A stretch of 64,000 nucleotides of DNA from Paenibacillus allorhizosphaerae (GTDB lineage Bacteria; Bacillota; Bacilli; Paenibacillales; NBRC-103111). Every line of letters begins with the position of its first letter. Positions within the stretch are counted from its first letter, which is position 1. Shown one piece after another: positions 16,980-24,857 of the stretch. The stretch spans positions 182,192-246,191 of the forward strand of contig NZ_CAJVCE010000011.1 of the NCBI RefSeq assembly GCF_910594985.1, written 5' to 3'. A program made the position numbers and the translations under genes. Below the pieces are notes generated by a model that saw nothing but the letters and a program-made list of their open reading frames with translations, had not been told where the DNA came from and searched no databases.

Positions 16980-17849
16980 ATGATTATGAGTAAAACTGAA
17001 AAAACGTTTAGTGTCATTAACATTGTATTTTTAACCGTACTCGGGCTGACGATGCTGCTGCCGCTGCTCCACGTTCTCGCCCAGTCGTTCAGCAACAGCG
17101 TGGCGATTAATAAAGGACTCGTTTCGTTTTGGCCCGTTCATTTCACGACGGCCAACTACGCCAACATATTGAAAGACCCGACGATTTGGCTTGCGTTCCG
17201 CAACAGTGTCATCATTACGGTCGCGGGCACGCTGATCAACCTGATCGCTACGGCATCGCTGGCGTATCCGTTATCCAGACAGGAATATTTGGGACGCAAA
17301 TTCATCTTGATTATGGTATTGATCACGTTGATTTTCCATGCGCCGCTCATTCCGAACTACTTGCTGCTGAAGCAGCTCAAGCTGCTGGACACGCTGTGGG
17401 TTCTCATGATTCCGAGTGCCATCAGCGCCTATAACATGTTCGTTATGCGCTCGTTTTTTATGAACCTGCCTAACGAGTTGTTCGATTCCGCAAGAATCGA
17501 CGGCTGCGGCGAAATGCGCATGCTGTGGAACATCGTCCTGCCGCTGTCGAAGCCGGCGATGGCCACGATGGGCATCATGTACGCGGTATCCAACTGGAAT
17601 ACGTATTCCGCCGCAATTTATTATATTAACAACCGCAAATTGATTCCGCTTCAAGTACGTTTGCGGGAGATGGTCATTACCGACCAGTTCGGCGCTTCCG
17701 ATTCGGCGATTGATTCCATGCTCAACTTATCGCCGGAAGGAATGAAGATGGCCGTTATCGTCGTGGCGACAATCCCGATCATGCTGGTCTACCCGTTCCT
17801 GCAAAAGCACTTCATTAAGGGGATGCTCGTAGGATCGGTCAAATCTTAA
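16980..17849 (+). CDS. ABC sugar transporter permease, YtcP type
   Basis: This second CUT1 permease (289 residues) has six membrane helices and the EAA-loop equivalent FDSARIDGCGEMRMLWNIVLP. The conserved YtcP/AraQ-like end is VYPFLQKHFIKGMLVGSVKS. ATG 16980 has GGGAGGTG eight bases upstream. It forms the transmembrane pore with the preceding LplB-type protein, and the solute-binding lipoprotein follows 121 bp later. The binding protein's larger gap leaves room for its own control site. Confidence 0.9.
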   Translation: MIMSKTEKTFSVINIVFLTVLGLTMLLPLLHVLAQSFSNSVAINKGLVSFWPVHFTTANYANILKDPTIWLAFRNSVIITVAGTLINLIATASLAYPLSRQEYLGRKFILIMVLITLIFHAPLIPNYLLLKQLKLLDTLWVLMIPSAISAYNMFVMRSFFMNLPNELFDSARIDGCGEMRMLWNIVLPLSKPAMATMGIMYAVSNWNTYSAAIYYINNRKLIPLQVRLREMVITDQFGASDSAIDSMLNLSPEGMKMAVIVVATIPIMLVYPFLQKHFIKGMLVGSVKS

Positions 17850-17912
17850 AAAAACACAAGCGTCCGTAAATTTAACAATATGGATTATTGCCACGCTGCG
17901 ATATGATATCCA

Positions 17913-17926
17913 TGTAAACGTAACCA
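17913..17926 (+). promoter_or_regulatory. Possible cre (CcpA) site before the binding-protein gene
   Basis: TGTAAACGTAACCA matches the catabolite-responsive element TGWAANCGNTNWCA at 12 of 14 positions and lies 45 bp before the lipoprotein start. Catabolite control of a sugar transporter would be expected. The two mismatches keep confidence low. Confidence 0.35.
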
Positions 17927-17970
17927 TGCAGACGAAATAAAGACAGAAACCAAGAGAAAGAAGGGGTACT

Positions 17971-19542
17971 ATGAAAAAAGCGGTAAGCTTGGGTCTGGCA
18001 ACCGTACTCGCGGCGGGCTCCATCGCAGGCTGCTCCAGCGGTGCAGGAACGAAGGACGGAGCTCAAAATGGTGGACAATCCGGGTCCAATGGTCCTTTAA
18101 AGTTCTCGATTTCTTTTCCAACGACAACCGGAGACGGTTACGGGCAAAGACAACCCGATCTGAACAAGGAAAAATGGGTTCAGCGGTTGAATAAGTTGAC
18201 CAATACGGAACTGGATGTTAAGTTAATCCAAAGGGAAAAGATGAGTGTTCTGTTTGCCGGCAACGATTTGCCGGACGTGCTGGGCAGCCTCGATTTGCCG
18301 ACAGGCAAAGATATGGCCGGATCGGTCGAGGCAGGCGTATTCCAGCCGCTTGACGACTTGCTCAAGCAGTACGCGCCGAACCTGCTCAAGAAAGTGCCGA
18401 AGGAAGCTTGGGATTCGGTTTCATACAATGGGAAAATTTACGGTATTCCGGACTATTTGACAAATCCGTCCCGTCGCGGCACGTTTATCCGTACCGATTT
18501 GCTGGAGAAAACCGGCCTGCCTGCGCCTAAGACGGTCGACGAATTCATCAACGTCATGCGCGCGTTTAAAAAGCTCGGCGTAGAAAATCCTTATCAAATG
18601 CGCGAGAATTTTAAATATGCCGACGTCATCCTGGGCGCTTTCGACGTGCTCCCTTATAAGGACCAGTTCGAGAAGCAGGGCGATCAAATCGTACCGAAGT
18701 TTTTCGATGTAGAAAACACGCAAAAGGCGCTGCAAGCCTATAAAACAATGTATGACGAAGGCTTGATCCCGAAAGATTTCGCAACGATTTCTTCCACGGA
18801 CTACAGCAAAAACATCAACGCCGGCAAATCCGGCATGTGGTCTGCGAACGCCGCAGGACTGAAGGACTTCAGAGCAGGCATTAAAGGGGTCGATCCTTCC
18901 GCCAAAGTGGATATTATCGATTCCCCGAAAGGCGGCGAAGGCAAAGGCGGGTATTTCCTCTACTCTCCGATGGTACGGACGTTCTACATCAACAAAAACG
19001 TGAATAAGGAAAAAGTGGCCGGCATTTTGAAGTTTTTCGAATGGATGACGACCCCCGAAGCGGAGAAGTTTTTCAGTCTCGGCGTAGAAGGCGAAAACTT
19101 CACGGTAGAGAACGGCAAAGTGGTGTACAAAGTGCCGGCTAACAAAGAGGACGCACAGGAAGAAGGATGGCGTTCCGGCACACTCTGGGTAGCGCAAGAT
19201 GCTACGTACAACAAGCTTCTGCTCAGCCAGAGCCAAGACGGTCAAGATACGCTTAAAGCGTTCGATACGATTCTTTCCAAGGAAGGATTGCCGGGTATCG
19301 GGTTCTATCCGGATTTGAAAGCATTCTCCAAATTTCCTGACCTGACGCCGCTGGGAGACACCGGTCCGAAGCTGATTATCGATCATATGGTCAAAATGAT
19401 TTACGGCAAAGAGCCGATCTCCGATTGGCCGAAAGTCATCGAAGAGTATAAAGCCAAGGGCGGAAACGAGATTATTAAAGAAGCAACGGAACGATACAAT
19501 AAGAAAGACGGCGTAGCCAACTTCACCAACGCCAAAAAATAA
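17971..19542 (+). CDS. Sugar-binding lipoprotein of ABC transporter (LplA/YtcQ type)
   Basis: This 523-residue extracellular solute-binding protein is anchored by lipid. The signal peptide ends in the lipobox SIAGC (Cys21), followed by a Gly/Ser/Asn-rich spacer. The large two-lobed cluster 1 family form includes DLPDVLGSLDLP, SYNGKIYGIPDYLTNPSRRG and TTPEAEKFFSLGVEGENF. Length matches LplA/YtcQ-like proteins, which bind oligosaccharides or uronate-containing sugars. ATG 17971 follows AGAAGGGG. It completes the ABC system with the two permeases; a terminator follows before the two-component genes. Confidence 0.9.
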   Translation: MKKAVSLGLATVLAAGSIAGCSSGAGTKDGAQNGGQSGSNGPLKFSISFPTTTGDGYGQRQPDLNKEKWVQRLNKLTNTELDVKLIQREKMSVLFAGNDLPDVLGSLDLPTGKDMAGSVEAGVFQPLDDLLKQYAPNLLKKVPKEAWDSVSYNGKIYGIPDYLTNPSRRGTFIRTDLLEKTGLPAPKTVDEFINVMRAFKKLGVENPYQMRENFKYADVILGAFDVLPYKDQFEKQGDQIVPKFFDVENTQKALQAYKTMYDEGLIPKDFATISSTDYSKNINAGKSGMWSANAAGLKDFRAGIKGVDPSAKVDIIDSPKGGEGKGGYFLYSPMVRTFYINKNVNKEKVAGILKFFEWMTTPEAEKFFSLGVEGENFTVENGKVVYKVPANKEDAQEEGWRSGTLWVAQDATYNKLLLSQSQDGQDTLKAFDTILSKEGLPGIGFYPDLKAFSKFPDLTPLGDTGPKLIIDHMVKMIYGKEPISDWPKVIEEYKAKGGNEIIKEATERYNKKDGVANFTNAKK

Positions 19543-19548
19543 TTGACG

Positions 19549-19590
19549 AGCATCTGCCCTGATCATTACCGATGAGGGTGGATGCTTTTC
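19549..19590 (+). terminator. Terminator after binding-protein gene
   Basis: AGCATC and GCCCT pair with AGGGT and GATGCT, followed by TTTTC. It separates transporter from regulator transcripts. Confidence 0.65.
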
Positions 19591-19615
19591 CCGTTTATAG
19601 AAAGGGGACTAGGGC

Positions 19616-20635
19616 ATGAAGCTGCTGATCGTCGACGACGAACCTATCATTCGCAAAGGCCTTGTTCGAATGGCGGAGCAATACTCGGTGCCGCTGTCGG
19701 GCATCTATACCGCAGCAAACGGTCTTCAAGCGCTGGAAATCATTCGTGCGCAAGCGCCCGACATCTTGTTCACCGATATCCGCATGCCCAAGATGGACGG
19801 TCTTGAGCTTTGCAAGCAGCTGCACAATCAATATGATCACATTCAAATTGTCGTCATCTCAGGCTATTCCGACTTTGAATACGCGCAAAAATGCATGTCC
19901 TACGGCGTGAAGCACTACCTCTTGAAACCGGTAACGAAATCGGATGTGGCAGAAGTGCTGGATACATTGACGAAATCGAAAAACAAAAGCTATTTATCCT
20001 TAACGAAGTACGAAGAATGGATCGAGCAGGTGGAGCAAGCGATCTGGATGCTGAAGCCAGAGGAATTAAGCCTGCTTACGGAACAATGGAAAAGGTATTG
20101 CCTATCCTCCGAGATGAACGTCATCCAGTTAAGGGAGCTGCTTGACGAATGCATCCGCATGTTGATGAAGCGGCTGGCCCGCAAATCCGTAAGCATCGCG
20201 GTTGAACAAACGGACAGTCGTTACATGACAAGGGAAGAAACGTTCGATGCGTTCGATCGCCAGCTGAAGCAGATCCTATCCCAACTGACAATGCAGCGAA
20301 GCGGCAATTTCAAAGACCCGATGAAGGAAGCGAAGGCGTACATCGATGAACATTTGTCCCAGGACGTCACGCTGGAGGAAGTCGCAGATATGGTCGGTTT
20401 GACGCCAACGTATTTCAGCGCGCTGTTCAAGAAAATGACGAACGAAACGTTCGTGCAGTATCGAATCAAGAAACGGATAGAACTGGCGCAGCAGTTGATG
20501 GCCATACCGCACATGAAGATGAGCGACATCGCGGCGGAAGTCGGCTACGACGATTACCCGCATTTTACGAAAATGTTCAAGAAAACGACCGGTTATTCGC
20601 CGTCGGAGTTCCGCGGCAGGCTGGGGATTAAATAA
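19616..20635 (+). CDS. YesN-type AraC-family response regulator
   Basis: The 339-residue regulator has an N-terminal receiver domain: acidic pair Asp7/Asp8 in LLIVDDEP, phosphoacceptor Asp54 in LFTDIRMPKMDG, then VVISGYSDFEYAQ and LLKPV. A helical middle follows. The C-terminal AraC/XylS double helix-turn-helix contains DVTLEEVADMVGLTPTYFSA and ends KKTTGYSPSEFRGR. ATG 19616 follows AGGGGAC. Its stop overlaps the kinase ATG by one base. Such YesN/YesM pairs normally sit beside, and control, CUT1 sugar transporters, which are the genes just upstream. Confidence 0.92.
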   Translation: MKLLIVDDEPIIRKGLVRMAEQYSVPLSGIYTAANGLQALEIIRAQAPDILFTDIRMPKMDGLELCKQLHNQYDHIQIVVISGYSDFEYAQKCMSYGVKHYLLKPVTKSDVAEVLDTLTKSKNKSYLSLTKYEEWIEQVEQAIWMLKPEELSLLTEQWKRYCLSSEMNVIQLRELLDECIRMLMKRLARKSVSIAVEQTDSRYMTREETFDAFDRQLKQILSQLTMQRSGNFKDPMKEAKAYIDEHLSQDVTLEEVADMVGLTPTYFSALFKKMTNETFVQYRIKKRIELAQQLMAIPHMKMSDIAAEVGYDDYPHFTKMFKKTTGYSPSEFRGRLGIK

Positions 20636-22452
20636 TGAAAGGGAGTTTGTCGCGCAAGCTTGCCATCTACTTCCTGGTCGTCATCGTGCTGTCATTAGCT
20701 TCGGTCGGGGTCGTTACGTACACCCGTTCGTCTAAAGAACTCAATGAACAAAGCAGCCGTCACATGGCGCAGATTGCCAACAACGCGATGTACCAGACGG
20801 ATTTGTACTTTCAAAATTACGAACGCTCGATGGCTTCGCTGTTGTCCAACCAAGACATCAAACAGTTTGTAGATCAGTCATCACGACTTGAAGGCTACGA
20901 CTACTACAGCTATTTTTCGTCGATCAGAGAATACGGCATGAGGCCGATCTTCATCCGAAGTCCGGAAATTCTCGATATTTATATTATCAGCTACGCCGGC
21001 AATTCGATCCACGCGTTTAACGGCGTAATGGATCGTTCGTTCACGCAGAACGAAATGGAGCAGCGGCTTGCCATGCTGAAGGAAAAAACGAAAGACAACG
21101 GCTCTTTAAGCGCCATCAATGCAAGCATCATACCGGAATGGAAGAACGGCGTCATTACGTTGGCTCGCAAAATCAGAGGCCGTACTTCGCCGGAATATAA
21201 CGGGATTCTCGCCTTCGAGGTGCAATCCAAGGAACTTTCGACACTATGGGGAGGAATCGATCTTGGCCAGGGCGGATATTTTTTCATCGTCGATGAAGCC
21301 GGAGAGATCGTCTACCATCCGAAGTCTGAGATGATCGGCACCCGAGTGCCGGAAAACATCGGACGAAAAATTGCCGAATCCGACTTGCAGACATTCGAGA
21401 GCGAGGGAGAGCATGAGAAGCGGATGTTCGTCAGCCGCAAGTCGGATTACTCCGGTTGGACGCTGGTCGTGTCCATGCCGATGGATGAACTGAAAAGGCC
21501 GATCGCGGGCATTCGTACGACAACGCTGGGGATCGGCCTCGTGACCCTTGTATTAGCGATTTGGCTGTCGCAGCGGTTCGGCCGCTCCATCACCCGTCCG
21601 ATTCGCGTGCTGAAAAACGGTATGCGTCAAACGGAGAAAGGCAACTGGGTTACGATCCCCGTCCAACATCATGAGCCGAAGGACGAAATTGATGAACTGA
21701 CGTTCCGTTACAATCTGATGGTGAAACGGTTGTCGGAATTGGTCAAGCAGGTGTACGAAGCGGAGCTGCAAAACCGCGAGACGAGGCTGGAACGGCAAAA
21801 GGCGGAATTTCAATCGCTTCAGCTGCAAATCAACCCTCATTTTTTGTACAACACACTCGAAACGATTGCTTGCTACGCCGCTCTGAAAGACTCCGAAGAG
21901 ATAACCGAAATCGTGAAGGCGATGGCTTACATGCTGCGGTATTCCGTGCAAACCAATTTGGAAGAGATCACGGTTGCCAACGAGCTTAAACATGTATTGA
22001 CCTACATGGTCATCATGAAGCACAGGTTTGACCATCCCTTCGAGATCGATGCAGTGGTGCCGCCGAAATATTTGCTTCATAAGATGGTGCGGCTGACGCT
22101 GCAGCCGCTTGTGGAAAATGTGTTTCAGCACGCGTTCCCCGACGGCGTGGAACCGCATCATTACATCCGCATCGACGCAGGGGAAGACGACAACACGTTC
22201 TGGGTCAGTCTGGAAGACAATGGTGTCGGCATACCCCCGGACAAGCTGGCTGAATTGAACGAGCGGCTGAATACGTACCGGCTTACCGATGAAGGCGACA
22301 AGAATGAGAAGGTAACGGGCGGCATCGGGATCGTGAACGTACATCGGCGCATTCAAATGGTGTTCGGCGAAGAGTATGGCCTCCGAATTACGAGCAAAGA
22401 GGGAGCAGGAACGAAAATGTATATGGTCATGCCGCAGTCGAGGCCGGTATAG
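20635..22452 (+). CDS. YesM-type sensor histidine kinase
   Basis: The 605-residue membrane kinase has a helix at about 6-28 and a large extracellular dCache-like sensing region to about 285 (TLWGGIDLGQGGYFFIVD). A second helix lies at about 293-312, followed by a HAMP segment (ITRPIRVLKNGM). The His_kinase domain carries His402 in LQINPHFLYNTLETI, and the HATPase part contains LVENVFQHAF, EDNGVGIP and GGIGIVNVHRR. It is the cognate kinase of the preceding regulator and presumably senses sugar through the lipoprotein. It is the last metabolic gene of the gerE element. Confidence 0.92.
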   Translation: MKGSLSRKLAIYFLVVIVLSLASVGVVTYTRSSKELNEQSSRHMAQIANNAMYQTDLYFQNYERSMASLLSNQDIKQFVDQSSRLEGYDYYSYFSSIREYGMRPIFIRSPEILDIYIISYAGNSIHAFNGVMDRSFTQNEMEQRLAMLKEKTKDNGSLSAINASIIPEWKNGVITLARKIRGRTSPEYNGILAFEVQSKELSTLWGGIDLGQGGYFFIVDEAGEIVYHPKSEMIGTRVPENIGRKIAESDLQTFESEGEHEKRMFVSRKSDYSGWTLVVSMPMDELKRPIAGIRTTTLGIGLVTLVLAIWLSQRFGRSITRPIRVLKNGMRQTEKGNWVTIPVQHHEPKDEIDELTFRYNLMVKRLSELVKQVYEAELQNRETRLERQKAEFQSLQLQINPHFLYNTLETIACYAALKDSEEITEIVKAMAYMLRYSVQTNLEEITVANELKHVLTYMVIMKHRFDHPFEIDAVVPPKYLLHKMVRLTLQPLVENVFQHAFPDGVEPHHYIRIDAGEDDNTFWVSLEDNGVGIPPDKLAELNERLNTYRLTDEGDKNEKVTGGIGIVNVHRRIQMVFGEEYGLRITSKEGAGTKMYMVMPQSRPV

Positions 22453-22494
22453 AACGGTAGTCACAAGGGCTGAATATGATTCGAAAATTGACTG

Positions 22495-22524
22495 TCATGG
22501 TACAAGAAGGCGGCTGCATACGAT
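22495..22524 (+). promoter_or_regulatory. Possible sigma-E promoter before the small ORF and recombinase
   Basis: TCATGGT at 22495-22501 and CATACGAT at 22517-22524 with a 15-bp spacer resemble sigma-E (KMATATT, then CATACAnT; seven of eight -10 positions). A mother-cell sigma-E promoter is what drives the sigK skin recombinase in B. subtilis. This is a pattern match only. Confidence 0.4.
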
Positions 22525-22554
22525 GTAATACAGCTATGCCGGGAGGAGAATGCC

Positions 22555-22725
22555 ATGAGGAAAAAATCCGACACATCCTTTCGCATTCGCATTCAATCGG
22601 GGCGCCGGCCCTTGGCGGAACTGATTGACGAATTGGCCAGGCAAGCCGTCCGTAAACATATGGATGCGTGCCGGGCCAGCGGCCATCGGGTAAAAAAAAT
22701 GACCGCAGCAGGACGTGCCGCTTGA
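22555..22725 (+). CDS. 56-residue basic protein, candidate recombination directionality factor
   Basis: This short ORF starts at ATG 22555 behind GGGAGGAG. The 56 residues are strongly basic and amphipathic (FRIRIQSGRRPLAELIDEL, then RQAVRKHMDACRASGHRVKK) with no membrane segment. It lies just after the sensor kinase and 103 bp before the serine recombinase. Large serine integrases need a small partner protein to excise; the SP-beta partner SprB is also a short protein encoded near its recombinase. Size, charge and position fit that role, but no sequence family is recognised, and it could simply be a small regulator. Confidence 0.55.
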   Translation: MRKKSDTSFRIRIQSGRRPLAELIDELARQAVRKHMDACRASGHRVKKMTAAGRAA

Positions 22726-22765
22726 TCGAATCATAGCGGCAGCACATAAACGTATGTACCACCCG

Positions 22766-22810
22766 AATCCCTCTGGTAAGCGGCGCTTATACCAGAGGGA
22801 TTTGTATTTT
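22766..22810 (+). terminator. Hairpin terminator between small ORF and recombinase
   Basis: AATCCCTCTGGTA pairs perfectly with TACCAGAGGGATT around an 11-nt loop, followed by a TTTGTATTTT tract. It lies only about 20 bp before the recombinase start, so transcripts from upstream must read through it. Confidence 0.75.
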
Positions 22811-22828
22811 GCGGAGGGGGCGTAGGCG

Positions 22829-24454
22829 ATGACAAGAGCAGCGATATACGTTCGGGTCAGTACGACCAAGGACAGTCAAAAGGACAGTCCGGAGCATCAG
22901 ATCGCCGCTTGCAAGCATTGGGCTGAAGATATGGGATGGGAGACGGCGGAGCATCTCGTCTACGAAGACCGGGAGTCGGGAACGACGATTACGGACCGCC
23001 TGGCGATTCAGCAAGTCGTGAAGGACGCGCAGCATGGCGCATTTCAGGCGATCATTTTTGCGGCGCTCTCGCGCTTTGCCCGGGATATCGGCGACTCGGT
23101 CAGCTTGAAGCGGAAGCTTGTGGATGCGCTCGGCATCCGTCTCATCTCGATTGACGACCATTACGATTCGGACCGTGACGGGGAACTATTGTTCTCGATC
23201 ATTTCCAGCATCAATCAATCGATCAGCGAGCAAATCAGCAGAAGCACCCGCCGCGGGAAACGGGAATCGGCGCTGAAGGGCAATTTTACCGGGAGCAGGC
23301 CGCCTTACGGGTATGACAAAGAGGTCCGGGACGGGTTTAAAGTGCTTGTTCCGAATGAAGAGCAGAAGGCGGTCGTGCAGACGATGTTTCAGCTGTATAC
23401 GGCCAATCAAATGGGCGAGAAATCGATAGCGGCCTATTTGAACCGAAAAGGGATCGCTTCTCCGAAGGGAGGAAAGTGGGGGGCGACGACGGTACAGCGC
23501 ATTTTGCAAAACGAAGCGTACGTCGGCAAAAACAGATCCTCCAAATATGTGACCAAAAAAGTGTACACAAACGTCCATGATACCTCCGAGCGAAAAAAGG
23601 TTCAGGTGCAAAAGCCGAGGAGCGAATGGAGATACGCCCATAAAGTGAAGACGCATCAGGGCATCATTGAGGAGCACATTTTTCAATTAGCGGGGAAGGT
23701 GCGGTTGGAACGCGGAGGAGGGCAGCGGGGCGGAGCTCGTCAGAAGGTGAACGTCTTTGCCGGGTTGATGAAATGCAGGCATTGCGGTTCGGCGATCGTA
23801 AGCGCGAAATCGGTAAGTAAGCGGTCCGATCGGGAGCAGGGGGGCCGGGAATACCGCTACCTCGTTTGCTCCAGGCGCAGAAGACAAGGGGATGCGGGGT
23901 GTGATAACGATATTTGGCTCCCATACGAGCCTTTCAAGGATCAAATCATGACGGCTTTTTCCGGAATGCTCCGCAAGGCGGCTTCGGCCGAGGAGCTGGT
24001 GGAGAAGCATAAGGGGCTTATTCAGGTCGGCGGTTCGGACATCGAGGCGGAAATCAAAAGAGTAAGCAAAGCGGTCGCCGATAACCGGAAATATTTGTTT
24101 GCTCTGCGCAAAGAAAAATTATCGGGGAAGCTGCTGGACGAACAGCAGTATGAGATGGAGAAGAGCGCATGCGAGCAGGAGATTGTTCAATTCGAACGGC
24201 GGCTGAGCAGGCTTCGCGAGGAGCTGCTCGAACAGGCGGATTTGACCGAGCTGCATGAAAGCGCAGCGGAAGAGCTCAATGCATTATTGAATTTGCATGT
24301 CGAGCGGGTCGACGAGATGCAGTTGATCTTGAAACGGCTCATATCGGGAATGACCGTAGACAAGGAAGGCTGCGTCGAAGTGGCGGCCGCGTTTGAACTG
24401 CTCAGTGATACGGAGAGCGCTTATGAATGTGTATACATTCGCGGAGGCGATTAA
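22829..24454 (+). CDS. Large serine recombinase
   Basis: This site-specific recombinase (541 residues) is of the resolvase/invertase superfamily, large serine integrase type. The N-terminal catalytic domain holds nucleophile Ser11 in AIYVRVST and the Arg-rich active site ALSRFARD. The recombinase domain follows (SRPPYGYDKE, VQTMFQLY, GKWGATTVQRILQNEAYVGK). A zinc ribbon (CRHCGSAI with a later C-x9-C pair) and a coiled coil at about 405-480 come next. ATG 22829 follows GGAGGGGG. Its stop codon is 1 bp from the right attachment arm, the classic position for such an enzyme. It is the obvious agent for excising the gerE element, as SpoIVCA does for skin. Confidence 0.93.
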   Translation: MTRAAIYVRVSTTKDSQKDSPEHQIAACKHWAEDMGWETAEHLVYEDRESGTTITDRLAIQQVVKDAQHGAFQAIIFAALSRFARDIGDSVSLKRKLVDALGIRLISIDDHYDSDRDGELLFSIISSINQSISEQISRSTRRGKRESALKGNFTGSRPPYGYDKEVRDGFKVLVPNEEQKAVVQTMFQLYTANQMGEKSIAAYLNRKGIASPKGGKWGATTVQRILQNEAYVGKNRSSKYVTKKVYTNVHDTSERKKVQVQKPRSEWRYAHKVKTHQGIIEEHIFQLAGKVRLERGGGQRGGARQKVNVFAGLMKCRHCGSAIVSAKSVSKRSDREQGGREYRYLVCSRRRRQGDAGCDNDIWLPYEPFKDQIMTAFSGMLRKAASAEELVEKHKGLIQVGGSDIEAEIKRVSKAVADNRKYLFALRKEKLSGKLLDEQQYEMEKSACEQEIVQFERRLSRLREELLEQADLTELHESAAEELNALLNLHVERVDEMQLILKRLISGMTVDKEGCVEVAAAFELLSDTESAYECVYIRGGD

Positions 24455-24455
24455 C

Positions 24456-24488
24456 TGTGTTTCAAACCATATCTCCAACGTGATGCAG
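24456..24488 (+). repeat. Right attachment site (attR): P arm plus core
   Basis: The arm TGTGTTTCAAA (24456-24466) is followed by 10 bp and then the core AACGTGATGCAG (24477-24488), beyond which gerE resumes. The arm is the exact reverse complement of 15838-15848. Confidence 0.85.
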
Positions 24489-24557
24489 AAACTAAACGTA
24501 AAAGGCCGTTCGCAGGCAGTAGTAGAGCTGATCAAGCTTGGGGAGCTGCAAATCTGA
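24489..24557 (+). pseudogene. gerE: GerE 3' fragment (codons 52-73), displaced by the element
   Basis: Reading on from the core in the gerE frame gives KLNVKGRSQAVVELIKLGEL and two further residues, then a TGA at 24555. This is the dimerisation-helix end of GerE. No start or ribosome binding site precedes it, so alone it is not expressed. The frame and residue join exactly to codon 51 at 15837. The reading frame is undamaged, which argues that the gene is still under selection and is restored by excision. Confidence 0.9.
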
Positions 24558-24604
24558 TCGATTAGTCGAAGCTGTGGATCCAGTTTAAGGAATCAACCGC
24601 ACCC

Positions 24605-24662
24605 AGCCTTCTTTTTAACCTTTCCGGCTATGGAAAGTTTAAGAAGAAGGCTCTTTGGTTTT
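24605..24662 (+). terminator. Terminator downstream of gerE
   Basis: AGCCTTCTT pairs with AAGAAGGCT; an inner stem pairs ACCTTTCC with GGAAAGTT. A T-rich tail follows. It would end the restored gerE transcript. Confidence 0.7.
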
Positions 24663-24701
24663 CGGAATGGCAGGAAACGATGCTGAGCAAATTTTGTTTC
24701 G

Positions 24702-24730
24702 TTGGATTATTCCCAAAATGATGCTATAAT
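24702..24730 (+). promoter_or_regulatory. Sigma-A promoter of the first csp gene
   Basis: TTGGAT at 24702-24707, a 17-bp spacer and TATAAT at 24725-24730. Transcription would start near 24737, giving an untranslated leader of about 120 nt. Confidence 0.75.
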
Positions 24731-24750
24731 GGATCATATTCGCGTATCTG

Positions 24751-24818
24751 AAAATCACACGTTATAAAGAGTATCGGTCTTCTGAAAGGTACTTTTTATT
24801 ATGTGTGATTTTTTTTAT
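24751..24818 (+). ncRNA. Structured, terminator-like leader of first csp gene
   Basis: AAAATCACAC pairs with GTGTGATTTT (10 bp), enclosing a second hairpin (AAAGAGTA with TACTTTTT), and a run of eight or more T follows. The same two-tier hairpin and T-run stand before the second csp gene at 25850-25913. It may act as a temperature- or Csp-controlled attenuator. Confidence 0.55.
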
Positions 24819-24857
24819 TACGATATGTGAAGCAGAACGAACATGGGAGGATACGAT

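Larger units (their letters stand above)
15826..24476 (+). mobile_element. gerE intervening element (serine-recombinase type, 8,651 bp)
   Basis: The element lies between two copies of AACGTGATGCAG, at 15826-15837 and 24477-24488, inside codon 48 onward of gerE. Contents in order are two ABC permeases, a lipoprotein binding protein, an AraC-type response regulator, a sensor kinase, a 56-residue basic protein and a large serine recombinase. No phage genes are present. All genes read in the gerE direction. Removal by recombination between the cores restores gerE exactly. The arrangement parallels skin in sigK and SP-beta in spsM, whose serine recombinases excise them from the mother-cell chromosome during sporulation. 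Excision here is inferred. Confidence 0.88.
24558..24857 (+). other. Intergenic region between gerE end and first csp gene
   Basis: This 300-bp stretch holds the gerE terminator, the csp promoter and the structured csp leader, described separately. No further gene is seen. Confidence 0.7.

Noticed and set aside
18421..19566. 381-codon minus-strand frame opposite the sugar-binding lipoprotein
   Set aside because: Shadow of a clear lipoprotein gene; no ribosome binding site or motif.
15826..24488. Prophage or ordinary transposon in gerE
   Set aside because: There are no capsid, tail, replication or lysis genes, no DDE transposase and no terminal inverted repeats at the outer ends. The serine recombinase and attachment-site structure explain the element better.
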